Assembly (NCBI GenBank): GCA_964352405.1
Contig: CAYGRY010000031.1
Span: forward strand, 1-30,127
Source of the DNA: UBA4207 sp964352405
GTDB taxonomy: Bacteria; Bdellovibrionota; Bacteriovoracia; Bacteriovoracales; Bacteriovoracaceae
Direction of reading: 5' to 3'
DNA: 30,127 nt
The translations under genes were made by a program, and so were the position numbers. Of the stretch, positions 24,170 through 30,127 are shown piece by piece; the stretch's first letter is position 1; every line of letters begins with the position of its first letter. Below the pieces are notes generated by a model that was not told where the DNA came from, did not search any database, and was given only the letters and a program-made list of their open reading frames with translations.

Positions 24170-25620
24170 TTTTCACCGTGGTAACGTTTCATAAAATTAA
24201 GACTACCTTGCACGACTCCTACAATTCCTTGTCCTGGAAAAGATGTATCACCGTGATGAAAGAAGTTTGTAAGTGGAGTGACATTTTTTGGCCATTTCCA
24301 AGGCATAAAATTGACTGAGTGTGGTATGCCTCCGACTCGACCCTGAAAACGACTGGTGTACTTGACGAAGGTTAAAGGAGTGCCAATTGTTTCAAACTTT
24401 GTTTCCTCAATATCATCAAAATATTCACTTAAATGATTTTTAATTTCAATAAGGATTTGTTTTTTTAATTCTTTATAAACATCATTTCTTTGGTTGGGAA
24501 AATCACTTGGCAAAGCATGGGTTGAGATTGTCATCGTCTGCCAGCCTTCAGGAGCTCTTGTGAGATCACTTGGATCAGACAAAGAGATAAACAGGCTATG
24601 GCTTTTGGCCGCGCTTAAAGGCTCATTTAAATGTATCTGGTGATAGAGGTCAGTCTTGGGCGTTTTAAACTTAACAGCAAGATTAGCAGTTATAGCACTC
24701 CAGTATTCGCCTTTAGCACTGGCTTGTGAATTGACCCAGTCAGACAACTTAGGATTAAGTTCTTTAAGATTCCAAATTGGAAGTGTTGATATCACATGGT
24801 TGCTTTTGTATTGATGATCTTTTGTCGAGACGACTAAATCATCACTTATCGAATCAACCTTAGATTTTAAAAGAACTTCACCACCATTCTCGCAGATAAA
24901 GTCCTTGAGCGATAAAGCCAGAGAGCTAATACCGCCATATGGATAATACATATCACTGGGGTAGGTGAGGCCTAGGGCTCCCATTAAAATGGGAACATCC
25001 TCGCTAGTCGTTTGAGTACTAATTAGGAGTTGTTCATCAATAAAGTTTTTAAGAACACTATTTTGATAGTCTTTAGGCAAAATAGATTTTAAAGGTTGAA
25101 GTAAATAGAGTCCTAAGTCAGCTTCTTTTAAGAGAGAAGGCTTTAAAAGATTAAAGACTTCACTTAAATTTTGCGGAGGAAAACTCCAAGTGTCAGCCAG
25201 TAACCCCCAAGCTCTAGTTGAAATATCTTCTAGTTTGCTCCAAAAAGTTCTGTGATCAATATTAGGGAATTTTTCTTCAAGCTCATCGATCCATAATTCA
25301 AAATCAGCAAATCTATTAAGTACGATTCCATTAGCCAGTTTAATTTTCATTGGTTGGGCTAATTTTTTATACTCACTTTTCAAACTAAGTTTGTTGATCA
25401 ATATTTTTAATGGCATTCCCTCGGCTAGACCTGACAATGTTGTGGCACCGACATCGAAATGAAAATGCTGTCGCTTATAATAACTTGCACAGCCTCCAAC
25501 GAGGTCGTGCGCCTCTAGAACAAGAACCTTTCTAGATCGTTTTGTAAGAAGTGCCGCCAGACTTAGTCCTGCGTAGCCAGCCCCAATGATAATGTCGTCA
25601 AATGTTTTTTTATCCATCAT
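24166..25620 (-). CDS. FAD-dependent oxidoreductase, carotenoid desaturase/isomerase (CrtI/CrtISO)-like
   Basis: A 484-residue flavoprotein. The N-terminus has the FAD dinucleotide motif IIIGAGYAGLSLAALL followed by VLEAHDLVGGCASYYKR, and the C-terminus has GDTSFPGQGIVGVVQGS, the second FAD-contacting motif of CrtI-type enzymes. Members desaturate or isomerise carotenoids or saturate retinoid-like polyenes; other substrates occur, so carotenoid chemistry is not certain. No phytoene synthase or other crt gene is present in the window. Two ATGs (25620 and 25617) are adjacent, with no strong ribosome site. The SRPBCC gene follows with a 4-bp overlap, and a small unknown gene diverges upstream. 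Confidence 0.85.
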   Translation of the reverse strand: MMDKKTFDDIIIGAGYAGLSLAALLTKRSRKVLVLEAHDLVGGCASYYKRQHFHFDVGATTLSGLAEGMPLKILINKLSLKSEYKKLAQPMKIKLANGIVLNRFADFELWIDELEEKFPNIDHRTFWSKLEDISTRAWGLLADTWSFPPQNLSEVFNLLKPSLLKEADLGLYLLQPLKSILPKDYQNSVLKNFIDEQLLISTQTTSEDVPILMGALGLTYPSDMYYPYGGISSLALSLKDFICENGGEVLLKSKVDSISDDLVVSTKDHQYKSNHVISTLPIWNLKELNPKLSDWVNSQASAKGEYWSAITANLAVKFKTPKTDLYHQIHLNEPLSAAKSHSLFISLSDPSDLTRAPEGWQTMTISTHALPSDFPNQRNDVYKELKKQILIEIKNHLSEYFDDIEETKFETIGTPLTFVKYTSRFQGRVGGIPHSVNFMPWKWPKNVTPLTNFFHHGDTSFPGQGIVGVVQGSLNFMKRYHGEK

Positions 25621-25656
25621 ATTATTTTACAACAATTAACAAAACTTAAGCGGTAT

Positions 25657-25685
25657 TTGATAGCTTGGTCTAAGTCTTGTATATA
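25657..25685 (+). promoter_or_regulatory. Strong sigma-70-like promoter for the 87-residue gene
   Basis: TTGATA at 25657-25662 and TATATA at 25680-25685 are separated by 17 bp. The start point would fall near 25692, only about 8 bases before the ATG at 25700, giving a very short leader that would include little of the AAGG site. Confidence 0.5.
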
Positions 25686-25699
25686 TACTAAGGTAGACT

Positions 25700-25963
25700 A
25701 TGGTTAAAAACTTGGACAAATTCTTTGACCCTGCCACGTTTCCTACAACTTCAACTGTTGAAGTTGATATTTCATACTTTAAAGCCGTTAGAAGTAAATT
25801 AAAGACCTCTTTTGCAATTCCAAATGATGCCACAAAAATTTACGACTGGGATTATCCATTAGCAGAAAAGCTGATTAATGATTCAATTCAATCTGGTATA
25901 GAGTTTGTTCTCATTGAAAAAGAAATTTACGAGCAAAAAGTAAAAGAGCTCGCTAACTTATAA
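25700..25963 (+). CDS. Small protein of unknown function
   Basis: An 87-residue acidic/basic mixed cytosolic protein, with no signal peptide or membrane segment. The ATG is preceded by AAGGTAG at workable distance and by a good promoter. The sequence has a mid-protein stretch SFAIPNDATKIYDWDYPLAE and a C-terminal helix ending VKELANL. I recognise no family. Coding is supported by the promoter, ribosome site, normal codon use and tight fit: it ends 6 bp inside the opposed lipoprotein gene, like other pairs in the window. Confidence 0.65.
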   Translation: MVKNLDKFFDPATFPTTSTVEVDISYFKAVRSKLKTSFAIPNDATKIYDWDYPLAEKLINDSIQSGIEFVLIEKEIYEQKVKELANL

Positions 25964-26476
25964 TTTAAGCTCAGATTTTACACAACGAACAAGTTTCTTA
26001 GCTTCTTCATCACTTAATCTATTTTTACAGTCAAAGAGAACATTTTGCGTGTAGGCATTGCAATCAGCTTCATCTTTAAAGCGTGAGTCTTTACGATTGA
26101 GCATGCAAAAAAATGATAAATTTTGTCCAACTTCACGGTCAATGGCTTCACGTTCTTCAGGTGTTAATGGTCTTGGTGTTGGGCGAGGTTTTGGCTTTCT
26201 AGCTGGTCTCGCAACATATGGCTTAGGTTTTACGGTTGTAGGTCTTGTGTTAGGAACATCAGGGTTACCACGCTCTCTTAATTGCCTGTAATAATCTAGC
26301 ACTCTAGAGCGTTCTATCTCATCAAAAGTACTCTCGGTATCAACCGAGTAGCTAGGCTGAGTTGGCTTATTATTTGTAGTGGCACAAGATGCTAGAAGAA
26401 AGAAACTAAAAATCGTTAACCAATTCAACCAATTCTGGTGCATCAATAAATGGATTTCTGTTTTTTTGAACTTCAT
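25958..26476 (-). CDS. Proline/arginine-rich lipoprotein downstream of endonuclease I
   Basis: A lipoprotein signalled by a hydrophobic stretch ending FFLLASC, a good lipobox whose cysteine would be lipidated. The mature chain begins ATTNNKPTQPS. It has a Pro/Arg/Lys-rich linker (VKPKPYVARPARKPKPRP) likely to be extended, then a helical C-terminal part with four cysteines (FFCML, EADCNAY, LFDCKN, LVRCVK). The start is ambiguous: the frame opens at 26509, with ATGs at 26476 and 26443. From 26476 the product is 172 residues with a lysine-rich n-region; from 26443 it is 161 residues with a shorter, uncharged one. Either way it starts inside the endonuclease I gene (71 or 38 bp overlap), so the two are coupled. 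Function unknown. Confidence 0.68.
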   Translation of the reverse strand: MKFKKTEIHLLMHQNWLNWLTIFSFFLLASCATTNNKPTQPSYSVDTESTFDEIERSRVLDYYRQLRERGNPDVPNTRPTTVKPKPYVARPARKPKPRPTPRPLTPEEREAIDREVGQNLSFFCMLNRKDSRFKDEADCNAYTQNVLFDCKNRLSDEEAKKLVRCVKSELKL

Positions 26477-27260
26477 AAACTTTCTCATTGCGACTTCTTT
26501 CTTCATCATCGACAGGATCTTGCCAATGCCATTTCTTTAAAAATTCTTCTTCAAGAGAGCCAATTGGATGATTATATCTTACAGAAAAATAAAAGAGAGC
26601 TCTAGCAACATTTCCTCTGTGTTCAGGAGGTGGCTCAAAGGCAGTTTCACTTGAACCGTAAGCTGTTCCACGGTGAGAGCTTGTGCACTGGTCATTAATA
26701 ACGCCACCGTTAACTTCAGCAAAGATCAAATTACCTCTAGAACTGTTGGCACGTGAATTTGATGGGAAGAGGTGGTGAAGATCGGTGAGCTGGGCATTTT
26801 TACTTTCATTTGGATTAAAACGACTTTGTGGCCATGTATGCTCACAATTGACTTGAGTGTGATCAGGAATCTGGCCACGACCTACACCGTCGTCTTCGTT
26901 AATTGTTTGTCTACAATAGACTTCATTTAAGTAATAGCCGTCTTCGTCTGAGCGTAAATGAATCTTACCAAAGAGAATTTCACGGGCCTGGCGATATGTT
27001 AGCGTTGTTAGCTGTTCTTCACATTCACTCTGTTCAGGACATGAGTCTTTGACAAGATCACGGCCAACAGTCTTAACGTGAATTTTGGCTAAGATTTTTT
27101 GTAGAGAATTCTTTAATAAAGTATTTTTAAGCGTTCCTTGATCAATCTTTTGAACAAAGTCTTGCGAGTAGTATGGGGGGAGGTCTGCGAAGTCTGCGTA
27201 AGCAGAATTAAGGGATGCCATAATGGCAAATATAAAGCTAAGTCTGAAAGCCTTAGACAT
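26406..27260 (-). CDS. Secreted endonuclease I family nuclease
   Basis: A 284-residue exported non-specific DNA endonuclease of the EndA/NucM/Dns family. The signal peptide ends SAYA, before DFADLPP. The beta-beta-alpha-metal active site is visible: CEHTWPQSRF, TDLHHLFPSN, and NSSRGNLIFAEV, with later family stretches RGNVARALFYFSVRY and WHWQDPVDDEERSRNEKVYE. Cysteines near the N-terminal half (DSCPEQSEC, VYCRQ, NCEHTW, DQC) probably form disulfides in the periplasm or outside the cell. Likely uses are DNA degradation for nutrients or, in a predator, digestion of prey DNA. AGGAAGGAG gives a strong ribosome site. The lipoprotein gene overlaps its 3' end. Confidence 0.94.
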   Translation of the reverse strand: MSKAFRLSFIFAIMASLNSAYADFADLPPYYSQDFVQKIDQGTLKNTLLKNSLQKILAKIHVKTVGRDLVKDSCPEQSECEEQLTTLTYRQAREILFGKIHLRSDEDGYYLNEVYCRQTINEDDGVGRGQIPDHTQVNCEHTWPQSRFNPNESKNAQLTDLHHLFPSNSRANSSRGNLIFAEVNGGVINDQCTSSHRGTAYGSSETAFEPPPEHRGNVARALFYFSVRYNHPIGSLEEEFLKKWHWQDPVDDEERSRNEKVYEVQKNRNPFIDAPELVELVNDF

Positions 27261-27305
27261 GATGACTCCTTCCTTGGGTCAATTGATTAAATAAATGCTA
27301 GCACG

Positions 27306-27332
27306 CGAGAATCATATGGCCAATGATTCTTG
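27306..27332. promoter_or_regulatory. Inverted repeat overlapping a possible endonuclease I promoter
   Basis: GAATCAT (27309-27315) and ATGATTC (27323-27329) form a perfect 7-bp dyad around ATGGCCA, extendable to 10 bp with one G-U pair. On the minus strand the dyad overlaps TTGGCC and TAGCAT spaced by 17 bp, a weak promoter for the nuclease gene, so it could be an operator. On the plus strand seven T residues follow at 27336-27342, which would also fit a terminator, but no plus-strand gene ends here. Confidence 0.3.
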
Positions 27333-27375
27333 GGATTTTTTTATTAGCGTTTTGTTAGTTGAATGTTTTACTCGG

Positions 27376-27777
27376 TTATAATGTATTTAATAACAGGCTA
27401 ATACTTGAAACTAAAAGAGCTGTGAATGTTAAGGCAACCCCAAGAGCTCTTGGAGCGCTCGTACCAATGGATAAAAGTAATCCAATTGGATGAAGTACAC
27501 GTCCTATTAAAAGAGATCCTCCAATAACATGAAGCACAAGGTCAGAGCTGCCTGAAATTTCAGCTAAGGCCAGTAGCAAAAGGATTGTTGGCACATACTC
27601 GGTAAAGTTGGCGTGCATTCTAATACCTGTTCTAAGTTCTTTATTATCCTTTCCTTCACCAATGCCGACTTTATGTTTCCAGCGAAGACTAATCACATAG
27701 ACAGACAAGATAAAAAGAAGAATCCCAAGACACGCGGCGTAGATTGTAGTGATATTAAGAATGTTGAGCATTTCCAT
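27376..27777 (-). CDS. MAPEG-family membrane protein
   Basis: A 133-residue protein with four membrane helices, matching the MAPEG superfamily (membrane-associated proteins in eicosanoid and glutathione metabolism). The characteristic motif is KELRTGIRMHANFTEYVPTI, where Arg, Asn and Glu form the glutathione-binding surface in relatives, followed by LLLLALAEISG and GRVLHPIGL. Bacterial members often act as glutathione transferases or peroxidases, or have no known substrate. A GAGG-type ribosome site lies close to the ATG; a second ATG follows two codons later. It is divergent from fabH across 54 bp. Confidence 0.88.
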   Translation of the reverse strand: MEMLNILNITTIYAACLGILLFILSVYVISLRWKHKVGIGEGKDNKELRTGIRMHANFTEYVPTILLLLALAEISGSSDLVLHVIGGSLLIGRVLHPIGLLLSIGTSAPRALGVALTFTALLVSSISLLLNTL

Positions 27778-27831
27778 GGCCGCCTCTTTTAAGTTAAGAT
27801 TATTCCTTATTAATGATCGGAGGAATTAAGT

Positions 27832-28860
27832 ATGGGCGTCAACCCTAACATTAGCAGTCGTATTTCTGGTGTAGGAGCCTTTGTTCCTGAAAAAATCATG
27901 ACAAATCATGATCTAGAAAAAATGATGGATACCTCTGATGAATGGATTGTTCAACGAACCGGTATTAATCAACGTCATTGGGTTGAACAAAATGTTTCAA
28001 CTTCAGATTTGGGATATAAAGCTTCATTAGACGCTATCGCTGATGCAGGTCTTAAAAAAGAAGATATCGATATGATTATCTTCGCCACGTTGTCTCCCGA
28101 CCATGACTTTCCTGGCAGTGCTTGTTTTCTTCAAGACAAATTAGGACTCGCGGGTATTGCTGCGCTTGATATTCGCCAGCAATGTTCAGGTTTCATTTAC
28201 GGCTTATCAATTGCCGATAAGTTTATACAATCTGGATCACATAAAAATATTTTATTAGTAGGTGGAGAAATCCACTCTAAGGGATTAGATAAAACTCCTA
28301 ATGGTAGGGCCGTTTCGGTTTTATTTGGGGATGGTGCTGGTGCGGTCATTGTCTCAGCCACCGAAGTCAAAGATGCTTCAAAAGACGGACATATCATTGC
28401 CACCAATCTTCATGCGGATGGAGCTTTTGCTAAAGAGCTTTGGCTACCAGGTCCAGGAACTGGTTTTGATGATCCAAAGCGTGTTCCAGACAGTATGATT
28501 CAAGAAGGCTGGCATTATCCACAAATGAATGGAAAAACAGTTTTCGTTCATGCCGTTAAAAGAATGTGTGAAACTCTTGTTCATACTTGTACAAGCTCAG
28601 GTGTAAAGCTTGAAGATGTGGACCTTTTCTTATTTCACCAAGCCAATCTTAGAATTAATGACAAGGTTGGAGAAATGCTTCAGATTCCAGCGGATAAAGT
28701 TTTCAATACAATTCAAAATTACGGCAATACAACAGCGGCAACCATTCCTCTTGGAATGAGAGATGCAATCAAGGCCGGAAAACTTAAACGTGGAATGCTT
28801 GTGGCAAGTGCTGCTTTTGGTTCAGGATTTACATGGGCATCAGGATTATGGCGCTATTAA
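27832..28860 (+). CDS. fabH: 3-oxoacyl-ACP synthase III (FabH)
   Basis: A 342-residue thiolase-fold condensing enzyme that starts fatty-acid synthesis by joining acetyl-CoA (or a branched acyl-CoA) to malonyl-ACP. The catalytic triad is readable: C118 in IRQQCSGFIYG, H269 in LFLFHQANLRIN, and N299 in NYGNTTAATIP. EWIVQRTGI near residues 37-45 is the usual CoA-site segment. It is about 25 residues longer than E. coli FabH, mostly in a loop around GTGFDDPKRVPDS, a length seen in many relatives. It stands alone rather than in a plsX-fabD-acpP cluster, so it could be a second FabH paralogue for special primers. GGAGG precedes the ATG by eight bases. Confidence 0.94.
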   Translation: MGVNPNISSRISGVGAFVPEKIMTNHDLEKMMDTSDEWIVQRTGINQRHWVEQNVSTSDLGYKASLDAIADAGLKKEDIDMIIFATLSPDHDFPGSACFLQDKLGLAGIAALDIRQQCSGFIYGLSIADKFIQSGSHKNILLVGGEIHSKGLDKTPNGRAVSVLFGDGAGAVIVSATEVKDASKDGHIIATNLHADGAFAKELWLPGPGTGFDDPKRVPDSMIQEGWHYPQMNGKTVFVHAVKRMCETLVHTCTSSGVKLEDVDLFLFHQANLRINDKVGEMLQIPADKVFNTIQNYGNTTAATIPLGMRDAIKAGKLKRGMLVASAAFGSGFTWASGLWRY

Positions 28861-28861
28861 G

Positions 28862-29287
28862 ATGAAAAGACTCTTAACCTCACTAAGTCTTATCTCTTTA
28901 TTTTTTTCATGTGTTCCAGATAAAGAGACGTCGACACTTTCATATTTTGAAGTTGATCAAGCTGCTTATCAAAAATATGTGAATGAAAAGTCGATGCCAA
29001 GTGAGCCGAACCTAGCCACTGATAAATCAATTGTGAATAACGATTACCCGATTGAGCTAGCTCTTTATGAGGATGGGAAATTTTATTATAACCTTCCCAA
29101 TCTTGGTGATGGAACAGGTTCCTGGACCATTAATGGCGGCAAAATAAAGCTTTTCTCATCAAGAACATTATTTGACATGTATATTGATATCTTCGCTGCG
29201 GATCAATCAGCAAGTACTCTCATTTTGAAGTTTAGAGACCGTCACGGTCCTCAAGTTTTAAAAATGATCAATGAAAATTTAGATTAA
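28862..29287 (+). CDS. Small lipoprotein downstream of fabH
   Basis: A 141-residue protein starting 1 bp after the fabH stop. The frame continues upstream into fabH, but the ATG at 28862 is chosen because it gives a proper lipoprotein signal: MKRLLTSLSLISLFFSC with the cysteine at position 17. The mature chain begins VPDKETSTL and looks like a small beta-rich domain (ELALYEDGKFYYNLPNLGDG, SWTINGGKIKLFS) of the kind used for ligand or surface binding. The pattern of strands and Gly/Trp recalls lipocalin-like META-type domains, but I cannot assign it. Ribosome site is weak; coupling to fabH is likely. Confidence 0.75.
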   Translation: MKRLLTSLSLISLFFSCVPDKETSTLSYFEVDQAAYQKYVNEKSMPSEPNLATDKSIVNNDYPIELALYEDGKFYYNLPNLGDGTGSWTINGGKIKLFSSRTLFDMYIDIFAADQSASTLILKFRDRHGPQVLKMINENLD

Positions 29288-29709
29288 GATTTTTTGAGTT
29301 TCTTCAGTAATTTTTTCAAGTAGAGTGAATACCAAAAAATACTGATGATCATGAAAAGGGAAGGTAGAAACCACATCTGCCAAAAGGTTCCCATTCTATT
29401 ATTGTTTTTATTCTCTTTATCAAGATACACATCGACAGTGTTTCCAACCATATCGCCGCAGGTTAAAAAGAATTTAGGCTGACCAATCATCCCTTCAACA
29501 ACCTCACCATTTTCGGTTTGAGCTTTAGGAACATGATGATTGATTGGTTTTCCGCTTGAACTTGTTTTTGTAAAACATGACTGAATAGTGGCTTGAGTTT
29601 TTTCTAAATTAAAAACACTCCAAACTGCATCGTAGGTGAAGTAAGTCGCTATCGCGAAAGGAAGAATAATAATGATTATTAATAGTAAAGAGCGAACAAT
29701 TTTTTTCAT
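29284..29709 (-). CDS. Two-helix membrane protein with DUF3592-like external domain
   Basis: A 141-residue protein: transmembrane helix 1 at about 5-24 (a run of Ile and Leu), a 75-residue loop, transmembrane helix 2 at about 109-130, and a short tail of lysines (YLKKLLKKLKKS). The loop begins LEKTQATIQSCF and includes ENGEVVEGMIGQPKFFLTCG and VDVYLDKENKNN, the strand pattern and two cysteines found in DUF3592-type proteins. The loop should face the periplasm. Function unknown. It lies 9 bp downstream of the partial CxxCxxC gene on the same strand and overlaps the opposed lipoprotein gene by 4 bp. Confidence 0.72.
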   Translation of the reverse strand: MKKIVRSLLLIIIIILPFAIATYFTYDAVWSVFNLEKTQATIQSCFTKTSSSGKPINHHVPKAQTENGEVVEGMIGQPKFFLTCGDMVGNTVDVYLDKENKNNNRMGTFWQMWFLPSLFMIISIFWYSLYLKKLLKKLKKS

Positions 29710-29718
29710 GAACTAAGA

Positions 29719-30127
29719 CTAGAAAAATTTCTTTTCAGCGTATTCAAAAATATTTTGTCTAAGTTGTAGAACATTATCGTGACCTAAATGGCCAATCAAA
29801 CGAGGCTCATTAGGAATATGTTCATAGAGTAATTGCTCCATACCAAATTGAATTGTTTTCATGCCAACATAAAGACCACAAAAGAAATCATACTCTTTAT
29901 TATTCCATGGCTCTAAAAGCTCATTAACATCTTGGTGATTGTCGCAAAAGGCGCAGCCTTTGCATGTTCCATTATTTAAAACATATTGAACGTGATGATG
30001 AGCTTGGATGGCGATGACGCGCTCTCGTGCTTCCATATCAGCTGCAAATTCATTAATCAGCTTTGCTGCGGCTTCAGAGTTATGTTTTAAAGCGACTAAG
30101 ATTGTTTCGTAAAAAGTCGCATAGAGC
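29719..30127 (-). CDS. Partial protein with a CxxCxxC motif (N-terminus outside window)
   Basis: An in-frame ATG lies at 30036, but the reading frame remains open through the right edge (upstream residues LYATFYETILVALKHNS), so the true start is outside and 136 residues are visible. The upstream extension looks like a continuing amphipathic helix. The centre has a cysteine motif CKGCAFCDN (CxxCxxC) near HHHVQYVLNNGT and a later FFCGLYVGM; with nearby histidines this could bind a metal or form disulfides. The rest is helical and soluble. I do not recognise a family. The next gene starts 9 bp downstream of its stop. Confidence 0.7.
   Translation of the reverse strand, partial: LYATFYETILVALKHNSEAAAKLINEFAADMEARERVIAIQAHHHVQYVLNNGTCKGCAFCDNHQDVNELLEPWNNKEYDFFCGLYVGMKTIQFGMEQLLYEHIPNEPRLIGHLGHDNVLQLRQNIFEYAEKKFF

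Noticed and set aside
28763..28861. An earlier start for the lipoprotein, inside fabH.
   Set aside because: The extra 33 residues would bury the lipoprotein signal; the ATG at 28862 places the lipobox cysteine at a normal distance.

Overview
The window is AT-rich chromosomal DNA, packed almost edge to edge with genes on both strands. It holds 28 protein genes; the first and last run off the window. No stretch longer than about 135 bp lacks a gene. I found no rRNA, tRNA, CRISPR array, insertion sequence, integrase, phage gene or origin. The content suggests a free-living, aerobic, Gram-negative bacterium: heme A synthase, several Sec-exported and lipobox proteins, secreted endonuclease I, a photolyase and an AlkB-type dioxygenase. 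Low GC, a lysine-rich histone-like protein and large unrecognised exported proteins recall Bdellovibrionota (Bacteriovorax/Halobacteriovorax-like). That placement is an impression, not a demonstrated assignment.

Layout. 1-3391 (-): most of a very large exported protein that I cannot place. 3501-4676 (-): a CLC antiporter of the fluoride type. 4811-5386 (+): a small exported protein whose terminator lies inside the end of the next, opposed gene. 5383-7699 (-): a three-gene unit of two small membrane proteins and a cryptochrome/photolyase, divergent from a flavin reductase-like gene (7744-8388, +). 8447-10477 (+): a membrane protein of the family named site-specific recombinase. 10480-12735 (-): nadE followed by a lysine-rich histone-like protein. 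12800-17429 (+): a tight five-gene run of trmFO, a DMT transporter, a UDP-glucuronate decarboxylase-like enzyme, a degenerate GT4-like protein and a two-helix K+ channel. 17416-21282: an SDR (-), a PAP2 acid phosphatase (+), an M17 aminopeptidase and a single-Sel1-repeat protein (both -). 21405-23123: a zinc-ribbon protein (+) against ctaA and a partner membrane protein (-). 23164-25620: AlkB (+) against an SRPBCC protein and a CrtI-like FAD oxidoreductase (-). 25700-27260: a small unknown gene (+) against a lipoprotein and endonuclease I (-). 27376-30127: MAPEG protein (-), fabH and a lipoprotein (+), then a two-helix membrane protein and a cut-off CxxCxxC protein (-).

Working together. The window is mostly housekeeping and stress repair rather than an accessory island. 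DNA repair appears twice (photolyase, AlkB). Opposed genes nearly all overlap at their 3' ends, by 4 to 50 bp. The most unusual items are the photolyase, which looks like an iron-sulfur type that has lost all its cluster cysteines; the large exported protein at the left edge; and the K+ channel translationally linked to a nucleotide-sugar enzyme and a degenerate glycosyltransferase.
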